Shown: in pieces, positions 56,196 to 64,000 of the stretch
Layout: the number at the start of each line of letters is the position of its first letter
Numbering within the stretch: position 1 is the stretch's first letter
Source: Pseudoalteromonas xiamenensis
Lineage (GTDB): Bacteria > Pseudomonadota > Gammaproteobacteria > Enterobacterales > Alteromonadaceae
Direction of reading: 5' to 3'
Length of the DNA: 64,000 nucleotides
Assembly (NCBI RefSeq): GCF_030994125.1
Contig: NZ_CP099917.1
Span: forward strand, 2,074,501 to 2,138,500
Translations under genes and position numbers: made by a program
The notes under the pieces: generated by a model
Told to the model about the DNA's origin: nothing
The model's database searches: none
The model's input: only the letters and a program-made list of their open reading frames with translations

Positions 56196-57248
56196 TTATG
56201 GAAATGAATAACGCAAAATACGTTTTAAGACCGACGTATATTGACGCCAAAAAGGGCCTGTGTTGTAGGGCACATCGTATTTTGCAAACACCGCTTGCAC
56301 TTGAGGCGCAACCTCTTGATACCGTGACGAAGGCATGTCTGGAAACAAATGATGTTCGATTTGGCAACTGAGGTGTCCTGTTAACACATGAAACCAGTGC
56401 TTACCTTGTAAATTCGACGACCCCAATGCCTGTCTGAAATACCATTGACCCTGTGATTCATTTACGCAATCCGCTTCTTTGAAGGTTTGCACAGCCTCAG
56501 TAAAGTGACCGCAAAAGATGATGGTTGAAGTCCACACGTTGCGCAGTAAATTAGCCAGCAAATTCCCGCCTAATACCCAAAGAAATGCAGGTCCAGCTAA
56601 TAAGGGAAAGAGCACATAATCTTTGACTAGCTGTCTTGCCCCTTTGCTGAAGAAACGTCGCTTAAGCTCTTCATGCGACACTTTGCCATCGCGATTGGCT
56701 TTTTTCTTCCCCATAAAAACACGCTCAGCGGCCAGTTCGTGATAAGACACACCCCATTGAAACAACACACTCAATAAAAGGTAGGTCACAAACTGCCACA
56801 AGTTCTTCACGCGCCAACGGAAATCATTCGATAAACGCAGCAAACCGTAACCAAAATCTCGGTCCTTACCAATGATATTGGTGTAGGTGTGATGCTCAAA
56901 ATTATGTACGCGATTCCAGCTTTGCCCATCACATGCAATGTCCCATTCGTAGGTTTTCGAGTTAAGCTGTTTGTCGTTCATCCAATCGTATTGCCCATGC
57001 ATGACATTATGACCGATTTCCATGTTGTCGAGAATTTTAGCCAGAGCAAGCAAAATAACACCTACCGCCCACAACCAAGGCATCCAAAAACCGGCGACTA
57101 ACAGTATACGTCCGCTCCATTCAAAATAACGTTGACGACGAACGACACGACGAATGTAGTCTGCATCCGTTTGACCTACTTTCGCTAACGTCGAGGCCTT
57201 GATGTCATCAAGTTCTTTGGCAAAAGCGATTAAGTTTTGTTCGTTCAT
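56196..57248 (-). CDS. Membrane fatty-acid desaturase
   Basis: 350-residue di-iron desaturase with the three histidine boxes: GHNVMHGQYDW (HxxxH), HNFEHHTYTN (HxxHH) and QIEHHLFPDMP (QxxHH). Four hydrophobic stretches place it in the inner membrane. ATG 57248 overlaps the stop of the reductase gene (ATGA) and has GGAG eight bases upstream. The partner reductase supplies electrons. The QxxHH third box also occurs in front-end desaturases, but no cytochrome b5 domain is fused. Confidence 0.9.
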   Translation of the reverse strand: MNEQNLIAFAKELDDIKASTLAKVGQTDADYIRRVVRRQRYFEWSGRILLVAGFWMPWLWAVGVILLALAKILDNMEIGHNVMHGQYDWMNDKQLNSKTYEWDIACDGQSWNRVHNFEHHTYTNIIGKDRDFGYGLLRLSNDFRWRVKNLWQFVTYLLLSVLFQWGVSYHELAAERVFMGKKKANRDGKVSHEELKRRFFSKGARQLVKDYVLFPLLAGPAFLWVLGGNLLANLLRNVWTSTIIFCGHFTEAVQTFKEADCVNESQGQWYFRQALGSSNLQGKHWFHVLTGHLSCQIEHHLFPDMPSSRYQEVAPQVQAVFAKYDVPYNTGPFWRQYTSVLKRILRYSFP

Positions 57249-58282
57249 AACGCAATCTCCACGTCCGTCACCGCTTGCACAACACACAATTGAATTAACG
57301 ATTCACCGGCATCCGACAATGCGCCAGTACGCATGTCTCGAACTAGACCTTGCTTCTTAACACACTGACATTGATGACAAATCCCCATACCACACCCTCG
57401 CCTTACCGAAACATGTTGTTGTTCTAATTGATCAAGCAACGAGCGTTGATTGTCCACAGCATACTGATTGTGAGCGACTTTCACGACGTGCTCGGTGCGC
57501 TCAGCCATATTGATGTGCGTTGCCAAACCAAAAGGTTCATCAAAGTACGTTACGTTTGCTGCAAGACTCTGCGTTGCAACCTGCTCCATTACCGCTTGTG
57601 GTCCACAACAGAAAACCACCGGGGCATCGAGATCGTTAAGGTAATGCGTCAGTGGCTTAAACTCAGCACGCCCAATCGGAAAATAGGAAAAATGCGCAAA
57701 ACGCGCAGCAAGTGCATTGAGTTCTTTTTCTGCTAGATGTTCGCCGGTGCGAGCGATATAAATGAGTTTGACGGGATTACACGCTTCACTTAAATGTTGC
57801 GACAACATGGCTAAGAAAGGCGTGATCCCTGAGCCTCCTGCAATCATGAGCGTCGATCCCATTTTCCTTTGGGGAAACAGAAACGTCCCTTGAGGTGCTG
57901 AAATGTTACACCAGCTTTCACTGGCTAAATACGTGGTTAAGTGAGGCGTAAAGCGACCTAGCTCATGCGTTCTGATAAGCAATCGAACTAACCCAGATGC
58001 ACGATATTGCTCGGGAGAACTGGCAATGGTAAACACTCGAGTACGCAGTTGACCATTCATTTCAACCGTTAACTCAAGGTGTTGACCTGCCTTATGAATA
58101 GGCCAAGTCGACTCTGGTGCTAACCAAAGTTCAAGGTATTTTTCATTTATTGGTTCAATGCAGGCGACTTCTGCACGGTAAAACCCTGCCCGCCACGCAG
58201 GCTTAAACCGTTGCATGATAGGCTCTAAATACCCAGCCAGTTGTTGGTGGTGCAAAAACCACTGCGTCATTGTATCAATCAT
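57245..58282 (-). CDS. Ferredoxin-fused oxidoreductase (FNR type), redox partner of the desaturase
   Basis: 345 residues. Residues about 35-145 bind FAD, 150-240 bind NAD(P)H (GGSGITPFLAML, FCCGPQAVM), and the C-terminus is a plant-type [2Fe-2S] ferredoxin with RGCGMGICHQC and a fourth cysteine in IQLCVV. Such fused reductases feed acyl desaturases (DesC of Pseudomonas, Rv3230c of Mycobacterium). It is the first gene of the operon, downstream of two FabR-type boxes. TAAGG precedes the ATG. Confidence 0.9.
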   Translation of the reverse strand: MIDTMTQWFLHHQQLAGYLEPIMQRFKPAWRAGFYRAEVACIEPINEKYLELWLAPESTWPIHKAGQHLELTVEMNGQLRTRVFTIASSPEQYRASGLVRLLIRTHELGRFTPHLTTYLASESWCNISAPQGTFLFPQRKMGSTLMIAGGSGITPFLAMLSQHLSEACNPVKLIYIARTGEHLAEKELNALAARFAHFSYFPIGRAEFKPLTHYLNDLDAPVVFCCGPQAVMEQVATQSLAANVTYFDEPFGLATHINMAERTEHVVKVAHNQYAVDNQRSLLDQLEQQHVSVRRGCGMGICHQCQCVKKQGLVRDMRTGALSDAGESLIQLCVVQAVTDVEIAL

Positions 58283-58299
58283 AGCATGTGCCTTATTTC

Positions 58300-58340
58300 A
58301 GCGTACACTTGTAAGCTCACTCAGCGCACAAGTGTACGCC
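58300..58340. promoter_or_regulatory. Two FabR/DesT-type operators before the desaturase operon
   Basis: AGCGTACACTTGTAAGCT (58300-58317) and AGCGCACAAGTGTACGCC (58323-58340) are each near-palindromes of the form AGCGTACA-N2-TGTACGCT, with one or two mismatches per arm set. Together GCGTACACTTGT and ACAAGTGTACGC make a perfect 12-bp inverted repeat. They lie 18-58 bases upstream of the reductase start. Confidence 0.6.
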
Positions 58341-58511
58341 AAAATTTCAAAATGGCAACGGTGATTAGAGTAAAAACTCTTCAATGTATCCGAGCAGTGA
58401 CCAAACCGGCGGAAAAACACCGTGAGAAGTGGCAAAAGTGGAAGGTTCAGGTTGGCATAATGATTTGACGAACAGAGATGGGAAATACCCGAAGGGTACT
58501 GCATTGAAGAG

Positions 58512-58537
58512 AAAAAAGGCTTCAAAAAGAAGCCTTT
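58512..58537 (-). terminator. Terminator of the deo operon
   Basis: AAAGGCTTC / GAAGCCTTT, a perfect 9-bp stem with a 5-base loop; on the minus strand it continues with T, 23 bases after the deoD stop. Confidence 0.85.
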
Positions 58538-58560
58538 AATTTGCTCAACCGCATCGAAAC

Positions 58561-59262
58561 TTAGACGCTTTCAAGCGCTAACTCTATCATTTGTTTGAAG
58601 GATTTTTGACGAGCTTCAGCACTGGCGTGCAGATCTTGCGTAATGTGATCGGACACCGTTAACAACGTGAGCGCTTTTGCTCCATAAAAACTTGCTACGC
58701 CGTACAGCCCCGCCGCCTCCATTTCAATACCCAATACACCCATGCGTTTTATAACGTCAAACATTTCGGGTTCGGGTGTGTAAAACAGATCAGACGAAAA
58801 CACATTCCCAACGCGGATTGGGATGGCGTGTTGTTGTGCCGTTGTCACCACCCGATTCAATAAAGAAAAGTCGGCTAACGCCGCGAAATCATGCCCAGCA
58901 AAACGCTGTCGATTGGTTTTAGAGTCCGTAGAAGCCCCCATCGCAATGACGATGTCGCCCAATGCGATGTCGTCCTGTACCGTTCCGCAACTGCCCACGC
59001 GAATAAGATGCTTAACCCCAAAATGCGTCACCAGCTCTGTGGCGTAAAGTGCGCAACTAGGGATCCCCATCCCAGTCCCCATCACAGAGACTCGTTTACC
59101 TTTGTAATACCCCGTAAAACCCAGCATGTTGCGTACGGCATTCACTTGCACCACATCGGTTAAATAGGTTTCAGCGATAAACTTAGCACGCAACGGATCG
59201 CCTGGCAGTAATACCGTATCAGCAAACGCACCTAGCTCAGCTTGAATGTGTGGCGTTGCCAT
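58561..59262 (-). CDS. deoD: Purine nucleoside phosphorylase DeoD
   Basis: 233 residues; hexameric phosphorylase that splits purine nucleosides into base and (deoxy)ribose-1-phosphate. The family start [26 protein letters not shown], the phosphate-binding GSCGTVQ and EMEAAGLYG motifs are complete. ATG 59262 follows the deoC stop by one base, and GGGG lies upstream, so deoC and deoD are one operon. The start at 59307 would overlap deoC and is not used. Confidence 0.96.
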   Translation of the reverse strand: MATPHIQAELGAFADTVLLPGDPLRAKFIAETYLTDVVQVNAVRNMLGFTGYYKGKRVSVMGTGMGIPSCALYATELVTHFGVKHLIRVGSCGTVQDDIALGDIVIAMGASTDSKTNRQRFAGHDFAALADFSLLNRVVTTAQQHAIPIRVGNVFSSDLFYTPEPEMFDVIKRMGVLGIEMEAAGLYGVASFYGAKALTLLTVSDHITQDLHASAEARQKSFKQMIELALESV

Positions 59263-59263
59263 T

Positions 59264-60040
59264 TTAGTACCCCGTCTGTGTGGTGGTGTTCTGTGCAGCT
59301 GAGCCAAGCACTTGCAGTACGTCGCTCAATAGCCCTGACGCACCAAAACGGAATGTAGCAGGCGAGACCCAATCTGCCCCCATGATGTGCTGAGCGAGTT
59401 GAATGTATTTGCGAGCTTCGGCCACCGTCCTCACACCACCAGCGGCTTTAAACCCGACCGGTTTACCGCTGACTTGAATTGCCTTCAACATAATTTCAGC
59501 CGCGTCCAAGGTCGCATTGATTGACACTTTACCCGTACTGGTTTTAATGAAATCCGCGCCTGCGCGAATGGCAATTTCACTGGCTTTTTGGATGGCTTCA
59601 GGGGTTTGCAACTCACCTGATTCGATGATCACTTTCAATAGAACACGCTCACCGCAAGCTTGCTTGCAAGCAGACACTAGCTCAAAGCCAATTTGCTCAT
59701 TGCCAGCCAAAAGCGCGCGGTAGGGAAAGACCACATCGACTTCGTCCGCACCGGTTTTTACCGCGTCTGCGGTCTCACGAACCGCACTGTCTACATCTGG
59801 ATTGCCATGTGGGAAATTGGTGACAGTCGCAACAAATACCTCGTTACCTAGGGTTTGTTTTGCGAGTTGAACAAATTGCGAATACACACATACCGCCGCG
59901 ACATGCCCTGCTTTTTGGTTAGTTTGCGCGCACAGTTGAGAAATTTGCTCGTTTGTATCGTTCTCATTTAACGACGTTAAATCCATGCAACGTAACGCAA
60001 TCAGCGCCGCGTCATGATCTGATAAAGTGTTTAAGGCCAT
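59264..60040 (-). CDS. deoC: Deoxyribose-phosphate aldolase
   Basis: 258 residues; cleaves deoxyribose-5-phosphate to glyceraldehyde-3-phosphate and acetaldehyde. The Schiff-base lysine lies in [11 protein letters not shown], with the partner lysines in [12 protein letters not shown] and [15 protein letters not shown] stands seven bases before ATG 60040. It is followed directly by deoD; deoA (thymidine phosphorylase) and deoB (phosphopentomutase), usual members of this operon, are missing here. Confidence 0.96.
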   Translation of the reverse strand: MALNTLSDHDAALIALRCMDLTSLNENDTNEQISQLCAQTNQKAGHVAAVCVYSQFVQLAKQTLGNEVFVATVTNFPHGNPDVDSAVRETADAVKTGADEVDVVFPYRALLAGNEQIGFELVSACKQACGERVLLKVIIESGELQTPEAIQKASEIAIRAGADFIKTSTGKVSINATLDAAEIMLKAIQVSGKPVGFKAAGGVRTVAEARKYIQLAQHIMGADWVSPATFRFGASGLLSDVLQVLGSAAQNTTTQTGY

Positions 60041-60295
60041 GCTTTTCTCCTTACCATGAAAAGAATGATCCCAGAACAACGAAAGGGAGCAGGCAAACTT
60101 GCCTCGATAATACTCATCCCACTCATCCGTTCTAAGAACATGAGTGGACTTGGTTCCTTGAAGACTTACCGTGGTAATTCAAATCCGTTTAAACCGCCTG
60201 CATTTTAAACCGACCATTTAGAAAATAGCCACCAAAATGCTACTAAAGTCATGCTTTGTTGCGCTAGCGCAAAGTATCGAAACACCGACAAACAC

Positions 60296-60311
60296 GTAGC
60301 GCTCGCTACGG
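60296..60311 (-). terminator. Possible terminator after mgtE
   Basis: CGTAGCGCTCGCTACG forms a short stem (CGTAGC / GCTACG, tetraloop), five bases past the mgtE stop; it is followed by TGTTTGT on the minus strand. A perfect palindrome TTGCGCTAGCGCAA stands further on at 60259-60272. Confidence 0.4.
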
Positions 60312-60315
60312 CGTA

Positions 60316-61650
60316 TTATCCTTTGGGAAGAAAGTCAGATAGCAACAGAGCAATTCCAAGAAACGACATAAATCCAGCAATATCTGTGATGGTAGTCAAC
60401 ACGATCGACGACGATTGCGCAGGGTCTAAGCCAAATTTTTTGAGCGCGATCGGCACAATAGCCCCGGAACTACCAGCGATGACTAACGATGAAATCATGG
60501 CCAGCGCAATCACTGCCGCTAAGCCAATGGATTGACTCCACAAATACACGCCAAGTCCACACGTGACCGCGATGGCTGCGCCATTCATCAAGCCCACAAA
60601 CATTTCCTTGATCATCACTTGATACCACTGTCTTGTGGATATTTCACGCAACGTCAACCCGCGCATCGTTACCGCTAGGGCTTGTGCACCCGCGTTACCC
60701 GATTGACCCGCCGCAACGGGCAATAAAATGGCCAGCGCCGTGACTTGCGCAATCAACCCTTCAAACGCGCCGACGACGGCCGCCGCCGCAAAGGCTGTGA
60801 GCAAGTTAATTTGCAGCCACGGTAAACGTTTTTTTACCGCAAACCAACTACTCGACAAAGCCTTCTCATCTTTACTAGCCCCCACCATCGTCTGCATATC
60901 ACTCGCGAGTTCTTCTTTGGTGGATTGATACACATCGAAAAAGCGCACTTGCCCAACTAATTGCATATGCGCATCAAACACAGGCAGTGTTCTGCAACGC
61001 AGACCTTCAAACAATTCGATGACACTGTCTTTATGATCCATGACGTTCAACCGTGCTTTCACTGGGCTGGCAAGGTTTGCGAGGGTTTGTGTCGACACAC
61101 TGGCTACCAGCGTATTCAGTGTGATCTCGCCGACGACTTCTCGAGCACTGTTGAGTACGTATATCACGTCAGCCACGGGGCGACTCTGATTTTTGAGCTG
61201 CGACATAGCATCACGCACGGTCAAATCGCCATAAAATGCCTGCACATGGCAACTCATCATTCGCGCAGCGGTATTCTCAGGGTATTCCAGTAAATCGCTT
61301 AATTCTTGGCTTATGTCTGCGTGGGTTTCGTGCAGTTGATTCAATAAGGCAGACTGACGTTCAGGCTCAAATTTATGCAGCAAACCTATGGCAATATGGC
61401 TTTCGAGCTCGGCAATAAAGGTCACTTGAAATGCCAAGGGAAAGGCCTGAAAGAGCGCTTCTGACACATTTGGCGTTAAGTATTTCCACACTCGCAAGAC
61501 TACGTGCATGGGCTGACTTTCCAACAATGTTGCTGCTTCTTTAGGCAGTAACGACGCCAAATGCTGCGCGCTTTTAAGTGGATAATGGCTTAAGAAGGTC
61601 TCGCTAAGTTGTTCTGCAACCGAGTCGAGTTTAGCAATCGAAAGTGTCAT
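60316..61650 (-). CDS. mgtE: MgtE-family magnesium transporter
   Basis: 444 residues. Residues 1-130 are the MgtE N domain, 135-260 a CBS pair (AARMMSCHVQAFYGDLTVRDAMSQL, VGEITLNTLVASVS, HDK-like MDHKDSVIELFEGL), and about 275-444 five helices of the pore with PVAAGQSGNAGAQALAVTMRGL and SIVLTTITDIAGFMSFLG (pore aspartate). It gates by intracellular Mg2+. ATG 61650 overlaps the previous stop (ATGA) and has AAGGAG. Last gene of an mscS-like/mgtE-like/mgtE operon. Confidence 0.92.
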   Translation of the reverse strand: MTLSIAKLDSVAEQLSETFLSHYPLKSAQHLASLLPKEAATLLESQPMHVVLRVWKYLTPNVSEALFQAFPLAFQVTFIAELESHIAIGLLHKFEPERQSALLNQLHETHADISQELSDLLEYPENTAARMMSCHVQAFYGDLTVRDAMSQLKNQSRPVADVIYVLNSAREVVGEITLNTLVASVSTQTLANLASPVKARLNVMDHKDSVIELFEGLRCRTLPVFDAHMQLVGQVRFFDVYQSTKEELASDMQTMVGASKDEKALSSSWFAVKKRLPWLQINLLTAFAAAAVVGAFEGLIAQVTALAILLPVAAGQSGNAGAQALAVTMRGLTLREISTRQWYQVMIKEMFVGLMNGAAIAVTCGLGVYLWSQSIGLAAVIALAMISSLVIAGSSGAIVPIALKKFGLDPAQSSSIVLTTITDIAGFMSFLGIALLLSDFLPKG

Positions 61651-62474
61651 GATTTAGCTCCTTGTCCTGTGGAAGGCATGACTAACTCAAACAAGCTCGC
61701 TATTGAACGTGTATAAGCATCAACTAAATCAGGCGTATCAAACGTTTGTTGGTTATCTCGTTGAAAACGGTTGAGTGCTGCTCGCAGACGATGATGTTGA
61801 AGAACACCGATAAACTCGCCCGTTCGATTCACAACAGCAACACAGTCCGTTTGCTTCCACAATGGCGATTGCAGTGCCGCGGCCAACTCGGTCACACCAC
61901 TTAGCGCATCACTTTGCATGCGCATCGTTGCTGCAATCGATTCATGGGGTGATAACCTGAGTACATCGTATAAAGATACTTGACCGACCAACTTACGCTC
62001 CGCATTCAGCACAAACAGACGTTCACTGCCTTGGTAACGGCGCTTTTTAAGTCGTAGCAACACCTCTTCTACACTCATTTTGTCATCCAAAACCAACGTC
62101 GAAGCTTCTATCCAAGCGCCAACCGTGTATTCTGGGTAACTCACCAACATTTTGCATAAAGTTTGTTTTTTGAGAGACAAAAGCGCGAGTTTTTGTGCAA
62201 AAAAAGGTTCGTCTAGATGCCTAAAAATGGCGGCGATGTCTGTCGTATTCAATGCATCGAGCCAACGCGTTGCCTCAACATCATCGATGTGCATAAACAA
62301 CTCCGCGGCAAAACTCGGGTGCGTTACTTTCAGTACCTTTATTGCCGCTTCCAAAGGCAGCGTTTTGATCAGCTCAACCGCGACCTCAGGCGATTGCAGC
62401 TCCAACCGCCGCGCTGCTCCCGCGGGTTCTTCTTGCAAAAAATGCTGTGCGAGTTTTAATGACAATGAAGACAT
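61647..62474 (-). CDS. MgtE N-domain/CBS protein without a pore
   Basis: 275 residues, soluble. Residues about 15-130 resemble the MgtE N domain (AGAARRLELQSPEVAVELIKTLPLEAAIKVLKVTHPSFAAELF), and 130-250 a CBS pair (GAWIEASTLVLDDKMSVEEVLLRLKKRRYQGSERLFVLNAERKLVGQVSLYDVLRL). The membrane part is absent, and the frame closes normally, so it is not a truncated copy by frameshift. It overlaps the complete mgtE by four bases, so it may modify the transporter's gating by forming a mixed dimer. GAGGAA stands before the ATG. Confidence 0.85.
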   Translation of the reverse strand: MSSLSLKLAQHFLQEEPAGAARRLELQSPEVAVELIKTLPLEAAIKVLKVTHPSFAAELFMHIDDVEATRWLDALNTTDIAAIFRHLDEPFFAQKLALLSLKKQTLCKMLVSYPEYTVGAWIEASTLVLDDKMSVEEVLLRLKKRRYQGSERLFVLNAERKLVGQVSLYDVLRLSPHESIAATMRMQSDALSGVTELAAALQSPLWKQTDCVAVVNRTGEFIGVLQHHRLRAALNRFQRDNQQTFDTPDLVDAYTRSIASLFELVMPSTGQGAKS

Positions 62475-62485
62475 AGCCGCTTCCT

Positions 62486-63343
62486 CTACTGTGAAGATTC
62501 GTTAACTGACGCGGCTTGCGCCGAACAAGGCTGTTGAAGGAAAACACTGGCGGGGATCAGTGTGCGGCCTTTTTCGGTTTCAATCACGACCATTGTTCCG
62601 GTAATTTCCGTTAACTTACCAGACAGACCTGCAATCTCAATTTGGTCATTGACCCGGCAATGGCGAAGTACTTGGCGTGCGGCCACCGTGTTTGCGATTA
62701 AATCTCGGCTTCCAAGTCCGAACGCAAGCGCAATACCAAAACACATCACACCTGTAAGCACGATAACCAAATGTGTCACGAACTGAATATTGATACCCAG
62801 TTGTTCAACACCAATAACGACAGCGGTGAAGAGCACAATGAGTTTTGCAACACGAGCAGCGGTGTCGACACGCGAAAAACCTATCGACTGCGCACTCGCT
62901 CGCGCCATCACGCTTATCACGTTGCCAGCTAAATAGCCGCCGATAATGATAAGCACACCAGCAATAAGCTTAGGTAAATAGCCAAACAATGACGCTAACC
63001 AGCCGCTAAAAAAATCTAACCCAAGAGAAGACGCCGCTGCCGCGAAAAAGAACATCATCGTAAGCCAAAAAACGACCCGACTAATAAGCAACATGTGGTT
63101 GGGGCGAAGTTGAAACGGCTTATCAGAGTGCAGTTTTTGGCTAAACCCAATCGCTGCGCGATTGGTAAACGCAAGGAAGCCCGCGGTCACTTTGCTGAGT
63201 AACCACGCCACCAGCCATCCGATGAGTAACAAAACCAACACCGCGGTCACTTGCGGCAAGTAGCTAACGATTTGATAAACAAGGTGTTCATAGCTACCCG
63301 CCAGAATACTTTGCCAATCATTGGTATTTTGAGCACTTTCCAT
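62486..63343 (-). CDS. MscS-family mechanosensitive channel protein
   Basis: 285 residues. Helices near 25-55, 85-110, 115-150 and 165-195 precede the pore and the beta domain: GVMCFGIALAFGLGSRDLIANTVAARQVLRHCRVNDQIEIAGLSGKLTEITGTMVVIETEKGRTLIPASVFL. The longer N-terminal helical region with repeated LFGYLPKLIAGVLIIIGGYL resembles CmpX-like members. First gene of the operon, 11 bases before the MgtE-like protein; a joint role in ion or envelope stress is likely. GGAGG precedes the ATG. Confidence 0.88.
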   Translation of the reverse strand: MESAQNTNDWQSILAGSYEHLVYQIVSYLPQVTAVLVLLLIGWLVAWLLSKVTAGFLAFTNRAAIGFSQKLHSDKPFQLRPNHMLLISRVVFWLTMMFFFAAAASSLGLDFFSGWLASLFGYLPKLIAGVLIIIGGYLAGNVISVMARASAQSIGFSRVDTAARVAKLIVLFTAVVIGVEQLGINIQFVTHLVIVLTGVMCFGIALAFGLGSRDLIANTVAARQVLRHCRVNDQIEIAGLSGKLTEITGTMVVIETEKGRTLIPASVFLQQPCSAQAASVNESSQ

Positions 63344-63597
63344 TCGCGCCTCCGAAACAGTTAGTTAAGCATCGACTCGCCATCGAGAGGCGCTATTCTC
63401 ATCCTATTGTGATGACTGGATGATGTATTGTCCAGAAATTGCACACCCTTTTTGGTTCGAATGAATAAAAAAATCCTTATAAAAACAAATAAATAAAAAA
63501 ACTTTCAAAAAAACGCCTTTGACGTGTCAACCGAATGAGCGGTCACCCGTTTTATAGATTGTGACGCTTATGACACATCATAACAGGAGATAACCTC

Positions 63598-64000
63598 ATG
63601 AATTTTAAAAAAAGCCTATTAAATCTTAGTGTTGTATTACTTGCCGTGGGTGGAATGAATGCGGCGTACGCGGACAATCACGAAGCCCGTGGAGGACACC
63701 AGGGTAAACAAAAAGGCGGTGAACATCGCCTTTCGGGCAAATTTAAACACCTTGATGCAGATGAAAGTGGTGCCATTACACTTGATGAAATGACCGCGAA
63801 TATCGCGGACCAAGCGCAGAAAAAGCTGACTCGCGCGGATAGCGACACCAGTGGTGCAATAAGTTTAGAAGAGTATTTAGCAGCAAAACCCCATGTCCAC
63901 GACTATTCAGCGATTGCTGACGCATTAGTCGAATGTGTCGCAGCGATAAAAGCTGAATCGGGAGATGACAACATTGTTGTACCTGAGGCAAGCAAATTTA
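63598..64000 (+). CDS. Secreted EF-hand protein (3' truncated by the window)
   Basis: Open frame from ATG 63598 (AGGAG upstream) running off the window end, at least 134 residues. A signal peptide ends near AAYAD; a short Gly/His/Lys-rich segment (RGGHQGKQKGGEHR) follows. Two canonical calcium loops are complete: DADESGAITLDE and DSDTSGAISLEE, each with D1, D3, S5, G6, I8 and E12. Probably a periplasmic Ca2+-binding protein; whether more loops follow cannot be seen. It is divergent from the mscS operon. Confidence 0.85.
   Translation, partial: MNFKKSLLNLSVVLLAVGGMNAAYADNHEARGGHQGKQKGGEHRLSGKFKHLDADESGAITLDEMTANIADQAQKKLTRADSDTSGAISLEEYLAAKPHVHDYSAIADALVECVAAIKAESGDDNIVVPEASKF

Noticed and set aside
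61647..62474. mgtE broken by frameshift into two pieces
   Set aside because: The downstream gene carries its own complete N domain and CBS pair, so the upstream one is an extra protein and not a fragment.

Overview
The window is ordinary, gene-dense chromosome of a marine-type gammaproteobacterium. An Alteromonadales member close to Pseudoalteromonas or Shewanella fits best, but this rests on gene content and not on a marker gene. Pointers are a second EF-G outside any ribosomal-protein operon, a secreted ExeM-type nuclease and a secreted serine protease that both end in PPC domains, a DUF3325-DUF3649-PepSY siderophore-iron operon, a MASE1-CHASE hybrid kinase and moderate G+C. I see no insertion sequence, prophage, integron or CRISPR array. 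The only structural RNA genes are two adjacent tRNA-Ser genes, and I add one probable regulatory RNA.

Layout. 1-5.2 kb: end of nadE, a TSUP permease, the pterin trio folM-folE-folX, a YqaA-like membrane protein, a thioredoxin-like lipoprotein, DUF2721 and a cytochrome c'. 5.4-8.1 kb: extracellular nuclease with a possible Pho box. 8.1-11.5 kb: MocR regulator/EamA exporter pair with a clear operator, then a lipid kinase. 11.5-12.4 kb: AT-rich stretch with palindromes, then tRNA-Ser(UGA) and tRNA-Ser(GCU). 12.5-15.9 kb: PAS histidine kinase with two separate receiver proteins. 15.9-18.8 kb: kynureninase-like plus PrnB-like (IDO/TDO superfamily) operon, divergent from an Lrp-type regulator. 18.8-22.9 kb: hybrid kinase and exported alpha/beta hydrolase. 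23.1-24.7 kb: small unknown genes, including two paralogous six-cysteine lipoproteins, one with a perfect 9-bp repeat tract. 25-31 kb: EF-G2, an AIM24-family protein, a GntP-type permease, a RyhB-like RNA candidate and RbgA. 31-37 kb: serine hydrolase, then the iron-uptake locus. 37-42 kb: YaeQ, lipase-like hydrolase, small membrane protein, Dps, oligopeptidase B. 42-50 kb: RND pump with adaptor, transglutaminase-like TPR lipoprotein, secreted protease. 50-58 kb: mutarotase, YbaN, PAP2, GT39, KatG, fatty-acid desaturase with its redox partner. 58-64 kb: deoC-deoD, MscS/MgtE cluster, start of an EF-hand protein.

Several parts fit together around iron and redox control. Two sites match the Fur consensus: one between the TonB receptor and the PepSY operon, and a double one over a strong promoter at 29.74-29.80 kb. 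That promoter reads into about 210 nt with no gene, containing the ten-base RyhB core ACATTGCTCA and ending at an intrinsic terminator. This unannotated RNA is the most striking object in the window. The next is the PrnB-like/kynureninase-like/Lrp module, which looks like a non-canonical tryptophan-cleavage pathway. Two tandem FabR-type boxes precede the desaturase operon.
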